From Halobacteriovoraceae bacterium (lineage in GTDB: Bacteria; Bdellovibrionota; Bacteriovoracia; Bacteriovoracales; Bacteriovoracaceae): a stretch of DNA of 64,000 nucleotides. A model generated the notes under the pieces. The model had not been told where the DNA came from and did not search any database. It worked only from the letters and a program-made list of their open reading frames with translations. This document shows positions 53,401-61,832 of this stretch, in pieces. The position numbers and the translations under genes are program-made. How positions within the stretch are numbered: position 1 is the stretch's first letter; every line of letters begins with the position of its first letter. The stretch lies in the NCBI GenBank assembly GCA_020635135.1, contig JACKAJ010000015.1, forward strand, positions 372,001 to 436,000. The letters are read 5' to 3'.

Positions 53401-54106
53401 TCATTTTCTTTAATTTTTCTAGATAGTCATTGACCTTTTGGTACTTTGATTTTTCATACTCTACATAGTTCTCATCAAAGCAACCTTCAAAGACACAGGA
53501 GCCATTTTCTTTTTTTAGATGGGATTTGTAATTGGTAGCTAACGAGTTAGTGCACCCTATGACACTTGTCTGGCAACTGGCCATCTCGTTAATTTTCCCA
53601 ATAAAACTTATATTTTTATCCTTAAGATCTTGAAGGTAATCTTTCACAATTTTATCTTTTTCTATATCAAATTCGACGTAATTATCACTTAAACATCCAG
53701 AAAATTCACACGATCCATTTTCATTTATAGATTTCTTAACAAAATTAAGAGCATTAGGATTTTGACAAGCATTTAATAAATATTCACAAGTCGATTGAAA
53801 TTTTGAATCGGGATACATTCCCTTATAAACTTCGTGAGCGACCACAACATCTTTTTTATATTCATTATACAGTTGATCTTTGCAGCCTTCAAATAAACAC
53901 GACCCATCTTCTACAACAGCGTACTCATTGAAGTTAGTAGCTTCTTTAACCAAGCAACCAGAAGCAACTAAAGGAGGAATTTCAACTACATTTCTTCTTG
54001 CAGCGACAGAAACAGGTCCTTGATCTCCACAGCTTTGTAATGCGAGTACAAAAAGTAAAAATATCCAAGAAGAAGCATCTAGCTTGTATTTTTTGAAATT
54101 TTTCAT
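50468..54106 (-). CDS. Giant VWA-domain lipoprotein with about twelve Cys-rich repeats
   Basis: The 1,212-residue protein has a lipoprotein signal ending LALQSC (Cys 26). From about residue 50 to 870 it consists of tandem modules of about 70 residues with the pattern GCTxxxAxNYxxxxxxENGSCxFxGCxD, a helical segment (VNEYLADLKKRNI), then a beta strand and a further Cys. The repeats end in a von Willebrand A domain with the MIDAS motif DTSGSMED near 895, plus LLITDEDNSG. The module start resembles the GCTDPxAxNYxPxAxxxDGSC pattern of marine bacterial surface proteins. It probably makes a long disulfide-rich stalk carrying an adhesion domain. Function untested. Confidence 0.8.
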   Translation of the reverse strand: MKNFKKYKLDASSWIFLLFVLALQSCGDQGPVSVAARRNVVEIPPLVASGCLVKEATNFNEYAVVEDGSCLFEGCKDQLYNEYKKDVVVAHEVYKGMYPDSKFQSTCEYLLNACQNPNALNFVKKSINENGSCEFSGCLSDNYVEFDIEKDKIVKDYLQDLKDKNISFIGKINEMASCQTSVIGCTNSLATNYKSHLKKENGSCVFEGCFDENYVEYEKSKYQKVNDYLEKLKKMNIPFKGRVVKNKTCHNSVIGCTHSLAKNYKAQYTKENGSCNFEGCFDDNYYEYDKSAHDQVNDYLQYLKKHNITFSGNIKKDYLCQKTVVGCTHPLAKNYNSQFTKENGTCVFEGCYDDNFVEFDKNASDQVNEYLADLKKRKIPFKGSVKKDFQCKETVVGCTHSLAKNYKKQYSKENGSCQFEGCYDDNFVEFDKNASDQVNEYLADLKKRNIAFKGSVKKDFQCKETVIGCTNSLAFNYKQQYTKEDGSCNFRGCFVDTYAEYEKNKLQKIQDYIDDLKTKNIPYKGTVQKNYQCKESIVGCTQRFATNYRKQYIVEDGGCIFQGCYNDDYLEYNESRYYSIQKYFDELKKEKIPYTGSIDKNFECKTSVIGCTSAEASNYKDYYKKEDGKCDFKGCFDNDYAEYERDKYVEVLKYFASLQKANISYQGKLEGRYNCQTKISGCTEKIAKNYNPNFTKEDGTCEFQGCYNNKYLEYNKDQDTKISTYLNKLSASNISFKGTIDREKGCVRKLDGCTHMQADNYKDYHTRENGSCVFSGCIDRNYKEFDNILRSIVVGYQKANSLKSPPIVSTCVNKFVCNNKEATNYAPGKGYEYCEFTACDIPEYSGYKNYLNYNDYIKKYDGKVTVDNDSKYCGHKIMDIALKRSVDYVDVNFIIDTSGSMEDEIMSIKGAMGDITQLFNSSNVPVNINFFVLADVNKNFKNLKSPEGYPMTYYYPPNPNDSVTINSTTDLNQVQLKVDQILDDILTKKGSGYEQGLCFLSRLTQKYLESTEHKADVTLLITDEDNSGRYPYDNCLLSESKIQSDLNTYYTDSNGRGIFKTAVADMILAAGPAKAENYALGIIMYDKDNSSCVTKQDNTHGRDYLLFLDWLTHKNINVMKGDICAESYYDLLKGTLFSKYSEMVGLKYKLADDGKNYSLMTVQLIDNKQALTLIDPSLYELVEDSRGLFIEFVPAVQPLFEKNVGLVIHYDN
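51470..53960 (-). repeat. Twelve-fold coding repeat, ~210-bp period
   Basis: The repeated modules of the VWA lipoprotein. Ten central units keep nearly constant length (about 210 bp); the first and last two are degenerate. Units near 52740-52950 and 52950-53160 are almost identical at the DNA level, a recent duplication. Each unit has four conserved Cys. Confidence 0.85.
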
Positions 54107-54227
54107 GACACCAAAGTTTCGGTAATCACAAAAAACATTCCAAGATGATTATAAGAATCGGTAAAGAGTTCCTACTCCAAAATGATAACTGAATGACTCA
54201 TTTACAAATCGTTTAAATATTAGACTT

Positions 54228-55955
54228 TTAATTAGTAAGACAGTTGACCACATCTATTGCAAATAATCTTTGATAATCCAAAGATCCATTAATAGCCATG
54301 CTGTTAAGTCTTTTATCTGCAATACCCGTCTTTTCCACACAGTTTTTCAAACGATTGGAAGTTTTGTAGATTGGCTGCTTATAACCTGCTACTGGAGTCC
54401 ATTTACGAGAAACGTCTTTAATTCTTAATTCAGTTGAAGGTGCAAAATATCCTCTTTGTTTCACGTCAAAATGGGGAATGACTCCTTGAAGATGATTTGA
54501 TTTACCCTTTGGTCCAGTAAAAATTTTAGTAGTATAATGAAGACCTGCCGCCCCAGTTACAGATGCATGAAAGTCATAATCTTCCAAATATCGCTTCAGA
54601 CTAACACTGCTTTGAATGGTTCCCTTTCCAAAAGTTTCTCTTCCAACGAGGATAGCCCTTTTATTATCCGCAAGTGCCTGGGCCAATAACTCAGAACAAC
54701 TTGCAGAATTGTGATCAACGAGAACCACAAGTGGAAGCTTAGTGAATTTACTTTCTTCAGTTTTATGCTCAATCAATTCGGTCTCACCTAAATTTAAACT
54801 TTTAAAGATTTTTCTTTTTTTTCCTAGGAAAATTTCGGCAATTTTTTCAGCTAGCGATACTAGTCCTCCTGGATTACCTCTTAAATCCAAAATAATTTTT
54901 TTAGCTCCCACAGACTCCGCGGCTAATATACTATTTTTAATTTTACTCTCTGAATATTCATGCATAAAAGAATTGAGTTTAATGTAGAGAATTTCATCGT
55001 TTTTATAGTAGTATGTACTAACTTCAGACTCCCTAAATTCTTCATTCTCAACTGTAAAATTTAGAGTATCCGAGCCTCTTAGTATTTTAATATCATTTGA
55101 CTCTCCTAGTGAAAAATTAAAATGCTTCCAAAGCTCTTCAACTGAGCTAAGCTTTTCAATATTCACTCCATTGACTGCTTTTATAATATCTAGTTCTTGG
55201 ATGCCAATTTTTTTAGCTTGGCTTTGAGGAGCTACGGCAATTACAACAAAATTTCCCTTAGCATCCTTTTTTATCGAAAAATGAATTCCAATATAAGCAT
55301 TCTCGCTGACATTTTTGTTTTGCATGCCAAAGTAAAATGGGTCAAATGACCAAGCTTTTCTTAACTCTAATTGTGATTGATCATCGTATATCCACTTGAA
55401 CATATTTTCGATAGCAAATGCTCCTGCAGAGGCACTCGAACTTTCATCCCCAAAAATTGGTAAAAGCCCATTATAATAGCGATTAAAATCAATGGGTTTT
55501 ATCTGATTTGAATAAATCTTCACTTTCCAGTACTCAACAACATCGCGAAGCAAATCAAAGCGACCCTTCTCTGGATTATCTTTTGTTTTTTCATAAAATT
55601 TTTCTTCATCGATTTCTGCGATAAAACCTAGCTCATTATATATTTGTAAAAGATCATCATTTTTGACGACATCTTCTAAAAAACTGGGAACATCCTCGGT
55701 CGGCAACATAATCACCCCTGACTCCGACATCGTGAAAGCAATGGCATACATTTGGAGAATAGTATCGAGGCAATAATCAAAATATGGCTGGGAATCACAT
55801 AGATTATTTTCAATAAATAAAGATTTGAAATCTTGAAGATCTATACCCGTTTGTATCCAAGGATTAATGATTTCTTGGTCTTGTGAAAAACCAGATCCTA
55901 TTTGGAAGAATGAGATAAAAACTAAAATTCTTACAGACAAAACAGCGTGACGCAT
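54228..55955 (-). CDS. S41-family (C-terminal processing) protease, exported
   Basis: This 575-residue periplasmic protease has a signal peptide (ILVFISFFQIGSGFS). A helical N-terminal domain is followed by a PDZ domain (IGIHFSIKKD to DIIKAVNGVNIEKL) at about residues 220-310. The S41 core carries LDLRGNPGGLVSLA, the catalytic Ser region HNSASCSELLAQAL and the Lys in TFGKGTIQ. It is Tsp/CtpA-like and may clip envelope proteins. GGGAG precedes the start. It follows the VWA lipoprotein by about 120 bp in the same direction. Confidence 0.9.
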   Translation of the reverse strand: MRHAVLSVRILVFISFFQIGSGFSQDQEIINPWIQTGIDLQDFKSLFIENNLCDSQPYFDYCLDTILQMYAIAFTMSESGVIMLPTEDVPSFLEDVVKNDDLLQIYNELGFIAEIDEEKFYEKTKDNPEKGRFDLLRDVVEYWKVKIYSNQIKPIDFNRYYNGLLPIFGDESSSASAGAFAIENMFKWIYDDQSQLELRKAWSFDPFYFGMQNKNVSENAYIGIHFSIKKDAKGNFVVIAVAPQSQAKKIGIQELDIIKAVNGVNIEKLSSVEELWKHFNFSLGESNDIKILRGSDTLNFTVENEEFRESEVSTYYYKNDEILYIKLNSFMHEYSESKIKNSILAAESVGAKKIILDLRGNPGGLVSLAEKIAEIFLGKKRKIFKSLNLGETELIEHKTEESKFTKLPLVVLVDHNSASCSELLAQALADNKRAILVGRETFGKGTIQSSVSLKRYLEDYDFHASVTGAAGLHYTTKIFTGPKGKSNHLQGVIPHFDVKQRGYFAPSTELRIKDVSRKWTPVAGYKQPIYKTSNRLKNCVEKTGIADKRLNSMAINGSLDYQRLFAIDVVNCLTN

Positions 55956-56061
55956 CTTACAACTCCCTCTATTAATCAGGTAGTTGCAAGATATTTAAAA
56001 CTTTATTTATTTACAATGAGGTTTTTCTTACATTGATTAACATCAAGTAGAATTTACAGCC

Positions 56062-56484
56062 TTATTTTCCAAAACTCCGCAAATAATGGCTCAAATCGTC
56101 TAATTGCTCAGGTGTAAAGTATTCTTTCCATCCAGGCATCTTGTCTTTATAACGAGATACATTGAGGAAAAAACGCATATTTGGAAATTCCTTGGCCACT
56201 TCTCTTAGATTTCGTGGCACTAAACCAAGTTTTTGAGCTTCTTCACCATCGCCCTTGCCTTTAACACCATGACAAGAAAGGCAGTTCTTTTGATAGAGTT
56301 TCTGACCTCTCTTAGCGGCAACTTCATCGATTGCAATTTTAGCATTACTATCGTTACTCGCTGCCAAAGTCACAATTCCATGTTGCATTCTTTTATTTTG
56401 AAAATAGTATTCCTGAGATTCTCTATTAACTTGAGAGCAAGCTATAAAAAAGGCCAAAAAGCTTAGAATGGATATCCGTATCAC
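56062..56484 (-). CDS. Lipid-anchored monohaem cytochrome c
   Basis: This 140-residue class-I cytochrome c has a lipoprotein signal ending FLAFFIAC. The haem-binding motif CLSCHG lies near residue 69, and a distal Met in YKDKMPGWKEYF. It probably carries electrons on the periplasmic side. The start is a GTG with AGGAG upstream. No oxidase gene is adjacent. Confidence 0.87.
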   Translation of the reverse strand: MIRISILSFLAFFIACSQVNRESQEYYFQNKRMQHGIVTLAASNDSNAKIAIDEVAAKRGQKLYQKNCLSCHGVKGKGDGEEAQKLGLVPRNLREVAKEFPNMRFFLNVSRYKDKMPGWKEYFTPEQLDDLSHYLRSFGK

Positions 56485-56522
56485 AATCGTCTCCTTTGAT
56501 GAATTTGTAGTGATATTCTAAC

Positions 56523-57668
56523 CTACTTTTTCTTCAAACATAAGCCCTTCAAATAATCACCTTCAGGGAAATGTTTTAATAAAGGGCAGTCGTTTGACAG
56601 AAAAAACTCTTGTTCGATTTGTATATCAGCTTTTTTTAATTGGTTTATGACTTGCTTAAACTTTGTGCGATTCAAACTATAGGTATTGAGGAACAAAATT
56701 AATTTTCCCGACGGAGACAAAAGTTGAGTTAATTGCTGAAAGTAATTTTTATAAAACTGCAAAGAGCTGACACGTTTTTTACCATTGAATGAAAAGCTGG
56801 GTGGATCACAAATAATTGCATCATATCTATTCCCTTGAGAACAAGCTTTTGCGATATATTTCTCTACGCTAGATACCACTGAATGATGCATAGACTGATC
56901 AAATGAATTTAATTCAATATTGTTTTCTAACCAATCCATATATTTTCGCGATAAATCCACGGAAGTCACCTCTGCTCCCATACTTAATGGCATAAGTGAA
57001 TATGCCCCAGTATATGAAAAAAGATTGAGGACACGTTTTGCCTTTTTTATACTCGATTGAACTTTTTTTCTAATTTCAGACATATCTGTATAAAGACCAA
57101 TATCATGATTTTCATTGAATTTTATTTTGTATCGAATTCCAAACTCCTCTATCAAAAATTCTTCACCATGATTGTTTATTTCCCTTAGACAGCGCGGAGG
57201 CTTTTTCTCAACTTGTGGAATTCTCTTTTGTTCCCAAAACTCACAATCAGAAAATAAAGATGAAATATTCTCTACAATTTTTTTGAGCCATTTTTCCCAG
57301 AAAAAGGCTTGATACTGAATGAGAATAATACTTCCTAATTTCTGAATAAAAAGGCCAGGAAGTTGATCTGCCTCTCCAAATACGAAATAATAATTTTCTC
57401 TATCATTGATTTTTCTTTTTGCGATGGCATCATCTAAGCGCTTTAATAAAGTTTTTTCAAAAGAAGATTTTTCAGCACTCCAAAACCGTGCTACAACTCG
57501 CGGGTGCTCCGGATCATGTAAAAATTGACCTAAAAAATTATCTCCATCATAGAGATCTAAAATTTCCTTATCTTGTGGAAATTTTTCACTGTATTCATCT
57601 CTCGTTACCCACGGATGAGACTTTTTGAGTGATTGTATGCTAATAGGATGAAGCTTGAGGTTTTTCAT
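56523..57668 (-). CDS. RlmI-type rRNA/SAM methyltransferase
   Basis: This 381-residue enzyme has an N-terminal PUA-like domain (HPWVTRDEY... DGDNFLGQFLHDP) and a C-terminal class-I methyltransferase domain: VLNLFSYTGAYSLMPLSMGA for SAM, SVDLSRKYMDWLENNIELN and IICDPPSFSFNGKKR for catalysis. It resembles E. coli RlmI, which methylates C1962 of 23S rRNA, but the site cannot be proven. Its start codon overlaps that of the divergent pseudouridine synthase gene. There is no clear ribosome-binding site. Confidence 0.85.
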   Translation of the reverse strand: MKNLKLHPISIQSLKKSHPWVTRDEYSEKFPQDKEILDLYDGDNFLGQFLHDPEHPRVVARFWSAEKSSFEKTLLKRLDDAIAKRKINDRENYYFVFGEADQLPGLFIQKLGSIILIQYQAFFWEKWLKKIVENISSLFSDCEFWEQKRIPQVEKKPPRCLREINNHGEEFLIEEFGIRYKIKFNENHDIGLYTDMSEIRKKVQSSIKKAKRVLNLFSYTGAYSLMPLSMGAEVTSVDLSRKYMDWLENNIELNSFDQSMHHSVVSSVEKYIAKACSQGNRYDAIICDPPSFSFNGKKRVSSLQFYKNYFQQLTQLLSPSGKLILFLNTYSLNRTKFKQVINQLKKADIQIEQEFFLSNDCPLLKHFPEGDYLKGLCLKKK

Positions 57669-58215
57669 GAAAATGCGCTACATAATTTTAAATAAACCAT
57701 ACGGAGTCCTATCACAGTTTACCCCAGAAATAGAAGGGCAAAAGACACTGGAACTCTTTAATCTTCCGCCAAATGTCTACGCAGCAGGAAGGCTCGATAA
57801 AAACTCCGAAGGATTACTTTTACTCACCAATGACGGACCCTTTATCAAGATGTTCCTCGATCACCACCCCCGCACCTATTGGGCCCAAGTCGAGGGAATT
57901 CCAAGCTCTGACGATCTCAATAAAATGCGCAGGGGACTAAAACTCAAAGATGGTCCAACCAAACCCTGTAAAGTCAATGTTCTCTCCCAAGTTCTACTTC
58001 CAGAGCGGGACCCTCCTATCCGCTACCGAGCTAATATTCCAACAACGTGGTTAGAACTAATTCTTACTGAAGGTCGAAATCGTCAAGTTCGGCGAATGAC
58101 TGCAGCGATTGGCTACCCGACATTAAGGCTCGTTCGCACTAAACTAGGTCACTTCCAAGCCCCAAACTTGCCTCCTGGTGAATGGATTGAAATTAATAAA
58201 GATCAGTTAGTCTGA
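57667..58215 (+). CDS. RluE/RsuA-family rRNA pseudouridine synthase
   Basis: This 182-residue pseudouridine synthase has the catalytic Asp in AAGRLDKNSEGLLLLTNDG near residue 47, an N-terminal KPYGVLSQFT motif and a C-terminal GRNRQVRRMTAAIGYPTLRL. It lacks an S4 domain, as does RluE. The TTGAGG site is six bases from the ATG at 57667. That ATG overlaps the start codon of the divergent methyltransferase by two bases. Confidence 0.88.
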   Translation: MKMRYIILNKPYGVLSQFTPEIEGQKTLELFNLPPNVYAAGRLDKNSEGLLLLTNDGPFIKMFLDHHPRTYWAQVEGIPSSDDLNKMRRGLKLKDGPTKPCKVNVLSQVLLPERDPPIRYRANIPTTWLELILTEGRNRQVRRMTAAIGYPTLRLVRTKLGHFQAPNLPPGEWIEINKDQLV

Positions 58216-58251
58216 TAACTATCACAATAATGAAAAAGAAATAGCAGATTC

Positions 58252-58554
58252 TCAGTACTTAAAAGTAATCGAAAACCTGCCATTTTCCCTTTTCCTCACA
58301 ACTTCCATGTTTTTAGCGTAAAGACTTGCCTTGTATACTCTCCATGATTCTCTCAACCCTTTGAGCGTCGAACCCCTTCCCTTTAAGGCCAATATTTCAT
58401 CAGGATTAAGTCGAAGTGGAGGGTATTTCCCTGTTTCTAGAAATTGATATAATTGAACTTCTGTTAGCTTATTAAAAAAGATAAGCAGTATATGCTTGCG
58501 ATTTTCAGACGCCAGCAACATTTTAAATTTAAAACTTCTTATTAATTTGCCCAT
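58252..58554 (-). CDS. Small basic cytosolic protein, unknown
   Basis: The 100-residue protein is basic and without signal peptide. It has a helical middle (LTEVQLYQFLETGKYPPLRL) and a strong turn (LNPDEILALKGRGSTLKGL). I do not recognise it. AAGGA upstream supports the start. A nucleic-acid-binding role is possible from charge only. Confidence 0.6.
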   Translation of the reverse strand: MGKLIRSFKFKMLLASENRKHILLIFFNKLTEVQLYQFLETGKYPPLRLNPDEILALKGRGSTLKGLRESWRVYKASLYAKNMEVVRKRENGRFSITFKY

Positions 58555-58651
58555 AACAATCCTTACCCTATTTTAAAGAATAAAGGACTGTAGGCTCTCA
58601 AAATGGAGCCATAAACTTGTAGACACTAAAAACCTCGTTATTTTAAGAACT

Positions 58652-58719
58652 TAATTAGTTGGCAGCTCTTCGAAGAGGTTTATTTCACTACCACAAAAAG
58701 TTGCCATTTTAGCTAATTA
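58652..58719 (-). terminator. Nested stems downstream of lipoprotein gene
   Basis: TAATTAG/CTAATTA (58652-58658 with 58713-58719) and TGGCA/TGCCA (58660-58664 with 58702-58706) nest around a third palindrome CTCTTCGAAGAG (58666-58677). On the minus strand they begin at the stop codon of the preceding gene. Possibly a structured 3' end; weak as a terminator. Confidence 0.4.
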
Positions 58720-59402
58720 CGCTTTCTTGGGGGAGTTGGCGGAGGTGTTCTGTGCGGTGGTGGACAGCGACGAGCACTTCGAACGATTCTCCAATAGCGA
58801 TCTTCTTCGTAACCCCAAATCCGGCAACTCGACCGATAGTCTACAACTCGATAATGTAGGGTTTGATTCATTGAATACTGAGCTACAGAGTTTCCAGTTA
58901 GGAGCTCAAGCAACTCTAGTACAAAATCAGTATTTTTAGATTCGTTGTGGTAGCTAATATCTTGCTCTCCTCTTAAAAGTGCTGATTGGGAAATCCAAAC
59001 AATTTGATTGCGAGAATTTCGAGTACATCGACGATATGAACGGTAGTGACTACAGCTTTCAACTCCATAAAAATCTTCGCCACGATCGTAAGTCGTTTGA
59101 ATATCACCAACCAAATCGTAATTTTGCCCAGTGAGTGTACTAGGTAATTCAAAAGACCCATTTTGTTCAGGGACATAAACATCTTTTGGGATTTCAAAAT
59201 TTATCTTTTTCTTCCCTGGAATTTTTAAAGTCATTTTTTTATTTTTAACTATGATTTGAGCTCTGTAAGCTCCAGGAGATAATAAAATTTCGTTGCTCTT
59301 TTTATCTTTCAAAACAAGATTTTGATACACATCGAATTTCCCATCACCCTCAATACAAGAATTTAAAGTTAAAAAACTTAAGAAAAGAATTAAGTATTTC
59401 AT
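58713..59402 (-). CDS. Lipoprotein with Pro/Arg-rich tail, unknown
   Basis: This 229-residue protein has a lipoprotein signal ending FLTLNSC. A beta-rich region includes LLSPGAYRAQIIVKNKKMTLKI. A Cys/Arg-rich segment follows (SCSHYRSYRRCTRN) and a Pro-rich C-terminus (PPPHRTPPPTPPRKRN). I do not recognise a family. GGAGTG upstream supports the ATG. Confidence 0.68.
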   Translation of the reverse strand: MKYLILFLSFLTLNSCIEGDGKFDVYQNLVLKDKKSNEILLSPGAYRAQIIVKNKKMTLKIPGKKKINFEIPKDVYVPEQNGSFELPSTLTGQNYDLVGDIQTTYDRGEDFYGVESCSHYRSYRRCTRNSRNQIVWISQSALLRGEQDISYHNESKNTDFVLELLELLTGNSVAQYSMNQTLHYRVVDYRSSCRIWGYEEDRYWRIVRSARRCPPPHRTPPPTPPRKRN

Positions 59403-59501
59403 TATTTTTCACTCCTAAAAAACGATTCTTTACTAGGATTAATCTCTAATAAGCAAAGAGCAATATTGAAGTAGAAAAAGTCAGTATTTGTTGGTCTTTT
59501 A

Positions 59502-59705
59502 TTACCAAAAACCAATAATTAAAGTCATTTTGATACTAGCTAAAGAAGTATTCTCATATTTTCTTACTGAAAACTTGACTTCAGCAAAATCGTACTCATT
59601 TTTAGTTTGCAGAAAAATGACAGTACTCTGACGTATATCATTTTCTTTTTTTCGATAAGAGGTATAAGTTGGAATTACAGTCAGAAGGTTCTTGCCTTCA
59701 CTCAT
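59502..59705 (-). pseudogene. Possible C-terminal remnant of an outer-membrane barrel protein
   Basis: This 67-residue frame has alternating hydrophobic strands (LTVIPTYTSYRKKENDIRQ, YDFAEVKFSVRKY) and ends SIKMTLIIGFW, much like the last strands of a beta-barrel. It lacks a signal peptide and a ribosome-binding site, and an in-frame stop precedes it. It may be a decayed gene or chance. The remainder of the 318-bp gap at 59403-59720 shows nothing. Confidence 0.25.
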
Positions 59706-59720
59706 TAAAGGAGGAATTTA

Positions 59721-60029
59721 ATGAAGACTTCTCACGAAAGTTTAATCGAACAAACTCGCAGTCACATTGAAAAAATTTACCCTTGGGCCAGAGACGTTTC
59801 CATTACAGTAGACGAGGATGGTCACGGAGTGTTTAACGCTAAAATTATTGTGACCTCTAACCGGGGAGATTTAATCGCTAAAAAACATGACTCTAATTTT
59901 CAAAAAAGTCTCGATAAATCCTACCACGCCATCGTCAGGCAAATTCACAAAATCAAGGCCAAAAATGACCGGAGAAAACACCCTGACCACCATCATTATT
60001 ATGAAGAGGACGAAGACCTCAGTGCTTAA
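59721..60029 (+). CDS. HPF/RaiA-like short ribosome-associated protein
   Basis: The 102-residue protein resembles the S30AE (hibernation promoting factor) domain. After a helix (HESLIEQTRSHIEKIY), strands VSITVDEDG and FNAKIIVTSNRGDLIAKKHD lead to the family pattern FQKSLDKSYHAIVRQIHKIKAK. It has no C-terminal dimerisation domain but a His/Asp/Glu-rich tail (HPDHHHYYEEDEDLSA). HPF-type proteins bind the 30S decoding region and idle ribosomes. AAAGGAGG gives a strong start. A hairpin lies 12 bp after the stop. Confidence 0.7.
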   Translation: MKTSHESLIEQTRSHIEKIYPWARDVSITVDEDGHGVFNAKIIVTSNRGDLIAKKHDSNFQKSLDKSYHAIVRQIHKIKAKNDRRKHPDHHHYYEEDEDLSA

Positions 60030-60040
60030 TATTATCCCTT

Positions 60041-60064
60041 CAGGGCCCCATTGTAGGGGCTCTG
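60041..60064. terminator. GC-rich hairpin after the HPF-like gene
   Basis: CAGGGCCCC (60041-60049) pairs with GGGGCTCTG (60056-60064) with one G-U pair and a 6-nt loop. No T-run follows directly. Confidence 0.55.
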
Positions 60065-60213
60065 AACCCCTGTAAAATTGCCATACCCCTTTTTAAAACT
60101 GTCTAAGATCTAATCAATTTCCAGCAACCCTGTAATTACTGGACATCTCCTAACTGGCCAGCATAATTCTTTGGTAGAATTCGATATCTATTACTTTAGA
60201 AAGGATTAGAAAT

Positions 60214-61827
60214 ATGCGTAGTTTAATGCCCCTTTTACTCATCTCCCTTTTGTTTGCTTCCTGTACAAAAAAGGAAATTGTTAGAGAAGTCGATACAAAA
60301 GAACTTAAAAAACGTGACCAGCGCATCGATGAACTCGAAGCTCAACTAGATAAAGATTCTCAAAAGCTTGAAAATCTCAAAAAAGACTTAGATTCAAATA
60401 ATAAAAAAACAAAAGGATCTCTGAATAGCCTATTGCAAATGATTGAAAAAACCCAGGCTAATATTACAGACGTTGCTACAGATCTTGCTCAATTGATCAC
60501 AGTCGAAGTAACGAAAGCTTCAGATAAATATCGCAAACTCATTGATGAAATAGGAAAGAATCAAAACTTATCCACTCTCATCGATCGTATTGAATACCTA
60601 GAAAACAACCTCGTAAAAGCACATGAACTTAAAATTTCGAAACTAGAAAAGCAAATTCAAGATATACCCAACTCAGAAGAAATTGTTCTTCTCAAAAATG
60701 AAATAAAAAACTCTAAAGCTGATATTACAAACCTCAAGCAAGAAATTGAGTTTTCTAAAACAGAGTTAAAAGATCACTTTGACTTAGAAATTAAGGAACA
60801 AATAAACTCACTTACAGTAGAAAATAATCCGAATGCTCTAAAAGAAATTGAAGAAAAGCTCATACTTGAAAGTCAGCGTTTACAACTTAAAATTGCAGAC
60901 AATGAAAATAAAATTCAAGCCCTCGATCAGAGTATCAATAAAGATGAACTCGAAAAGCTCATTGGGACAAAAGAAGAAATTAACAAGCAACTGGAAGAAA
61001 CAAAAAATCAACTAGAGTCCCTCAAAAAAATCGCAGCAGAAGGATTAGGAGAAACAAAATCAGATTTGATTACAGATGAGCTTTATGCTGTCTGTAAAAC
61101 TAGCCTCAAGACTGAAAAGGATTGCATTAGCTTCGCCGCTATTATCATACGCCTTGGTGGAGTAGTCATCGACCCTATGAAATTCAAAAGAACCAAAGAG
61201 GATTTTCTCAACTTTATCACACTTTCTGGTGTGCAAACTGAGGCTATGACAAAAAACATTGATAGTATCATTGTCCCTAGTGCTTCAAATAAGAAATTTT
61301 TTGAAGAATGCCATCCAGAACTAGAACACAATATTCCTCCTCAAAAATACTGGCTTAAAGGTGTGGCTCTTGGTCTTCTTTTAGACAAGATCGAGCAAAA
61401 GATTGATATTGATAAAAAAGTTAACTACATAGAAAATATCGCCAAAATAAACAAAGTCACAAAGCTCAATAGCTGGTACCGCTCTAGCTGTTACAATCAA
61501 AAGATGGCAAGCTCCGGAAGTACGGGAGACCACATCACCGCAAATGCGATTGATCTCAACTTTTATAAGGTAGATGGAACTATCGATGAAGATACTCGAG
61601 AGTATTATTATAATTTTTTCGGTAAATATGCCTGGGAAAATGACATTTTAGGTTTATCTAAGCCCTTATCTCTCAGTGCCTTAACTTTTGAATTAAGTCT
61701 TGGGCTGGGGAAATCGAAAGCTCACCTTGGAATCGGGAATCAAAATTCTTCTCAGACAAACAAGTATAGAATTTGGAATTATCAAGAATACGATATTAAC
61801 AAGTTTAAAAATGAATTTTCGGGATAA
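60214..61827 (+). CDS. Coiled-coil lipoprotein with M15-type peptidase domain
   Basis: This 537-residue lipoprotein has the signal LLLISLLFASC. Residues 25-290 form a long coiled coil. The C-terminal part resembles D-Ala-D-Ala carboxypeptidase-type M15 peptidases: LNSWYRSSCYNQKM is the family YRS...N segment, GDHITANAIDL gives the HxxxxxxD zinc site near residue 440, and AHLGIG holds a third His near 504. It may act on peptidoglycan from a membrane anchor. It is followed 5 bp later by another exported gene. AAGGA precedes the ATG. Confidence 0.72.
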   Translation: MRSLMPLLLISLLFASCTKKEIVREVDTKELKKRDQRIDELEAQLDKDSQKLENLKKDLDSNNKKTKGSLNSLLQMIEKTQANITDVATDLAQLITVEVTKASDKYRKLIDEIGKNQNLSTLIDRIEYLENNLVKAHELKISKLEKQIQDIPNSEEIVLLKNEIKNSKADITNLKQEIEFSKTELKDHFDLEIKEQINSLTVENNPNALKEIEEKLILESQRLQLKIADNENKIQALDQSINKDELEKLIGTKEEINKQLEETKNQLESLKKIAAEGLGETKSDLITDELYAVCKTSLKTEKDCISFAAIIIRLGGVVIDPMKFKRTKEDFLNFITLSGVQTEAMTKNIDSIIVPSASNKKFFEECHPELEHNIPPQKYWLKGVALGLLLDKIEQKIDIDKKVNYIENIAKINKVTKLNSWYRSSCYNQKMASSGSTGDHITANAIDLNFYKVDGTIDEDTREYYYNFFGKYAWENDILGLSKPLSLSALTFELSLGLGKSKAHLGIGNQNSSQTNKYRIWNYQEYDINKFKNEFSG

Positions 61828-61832
61828 GAATT

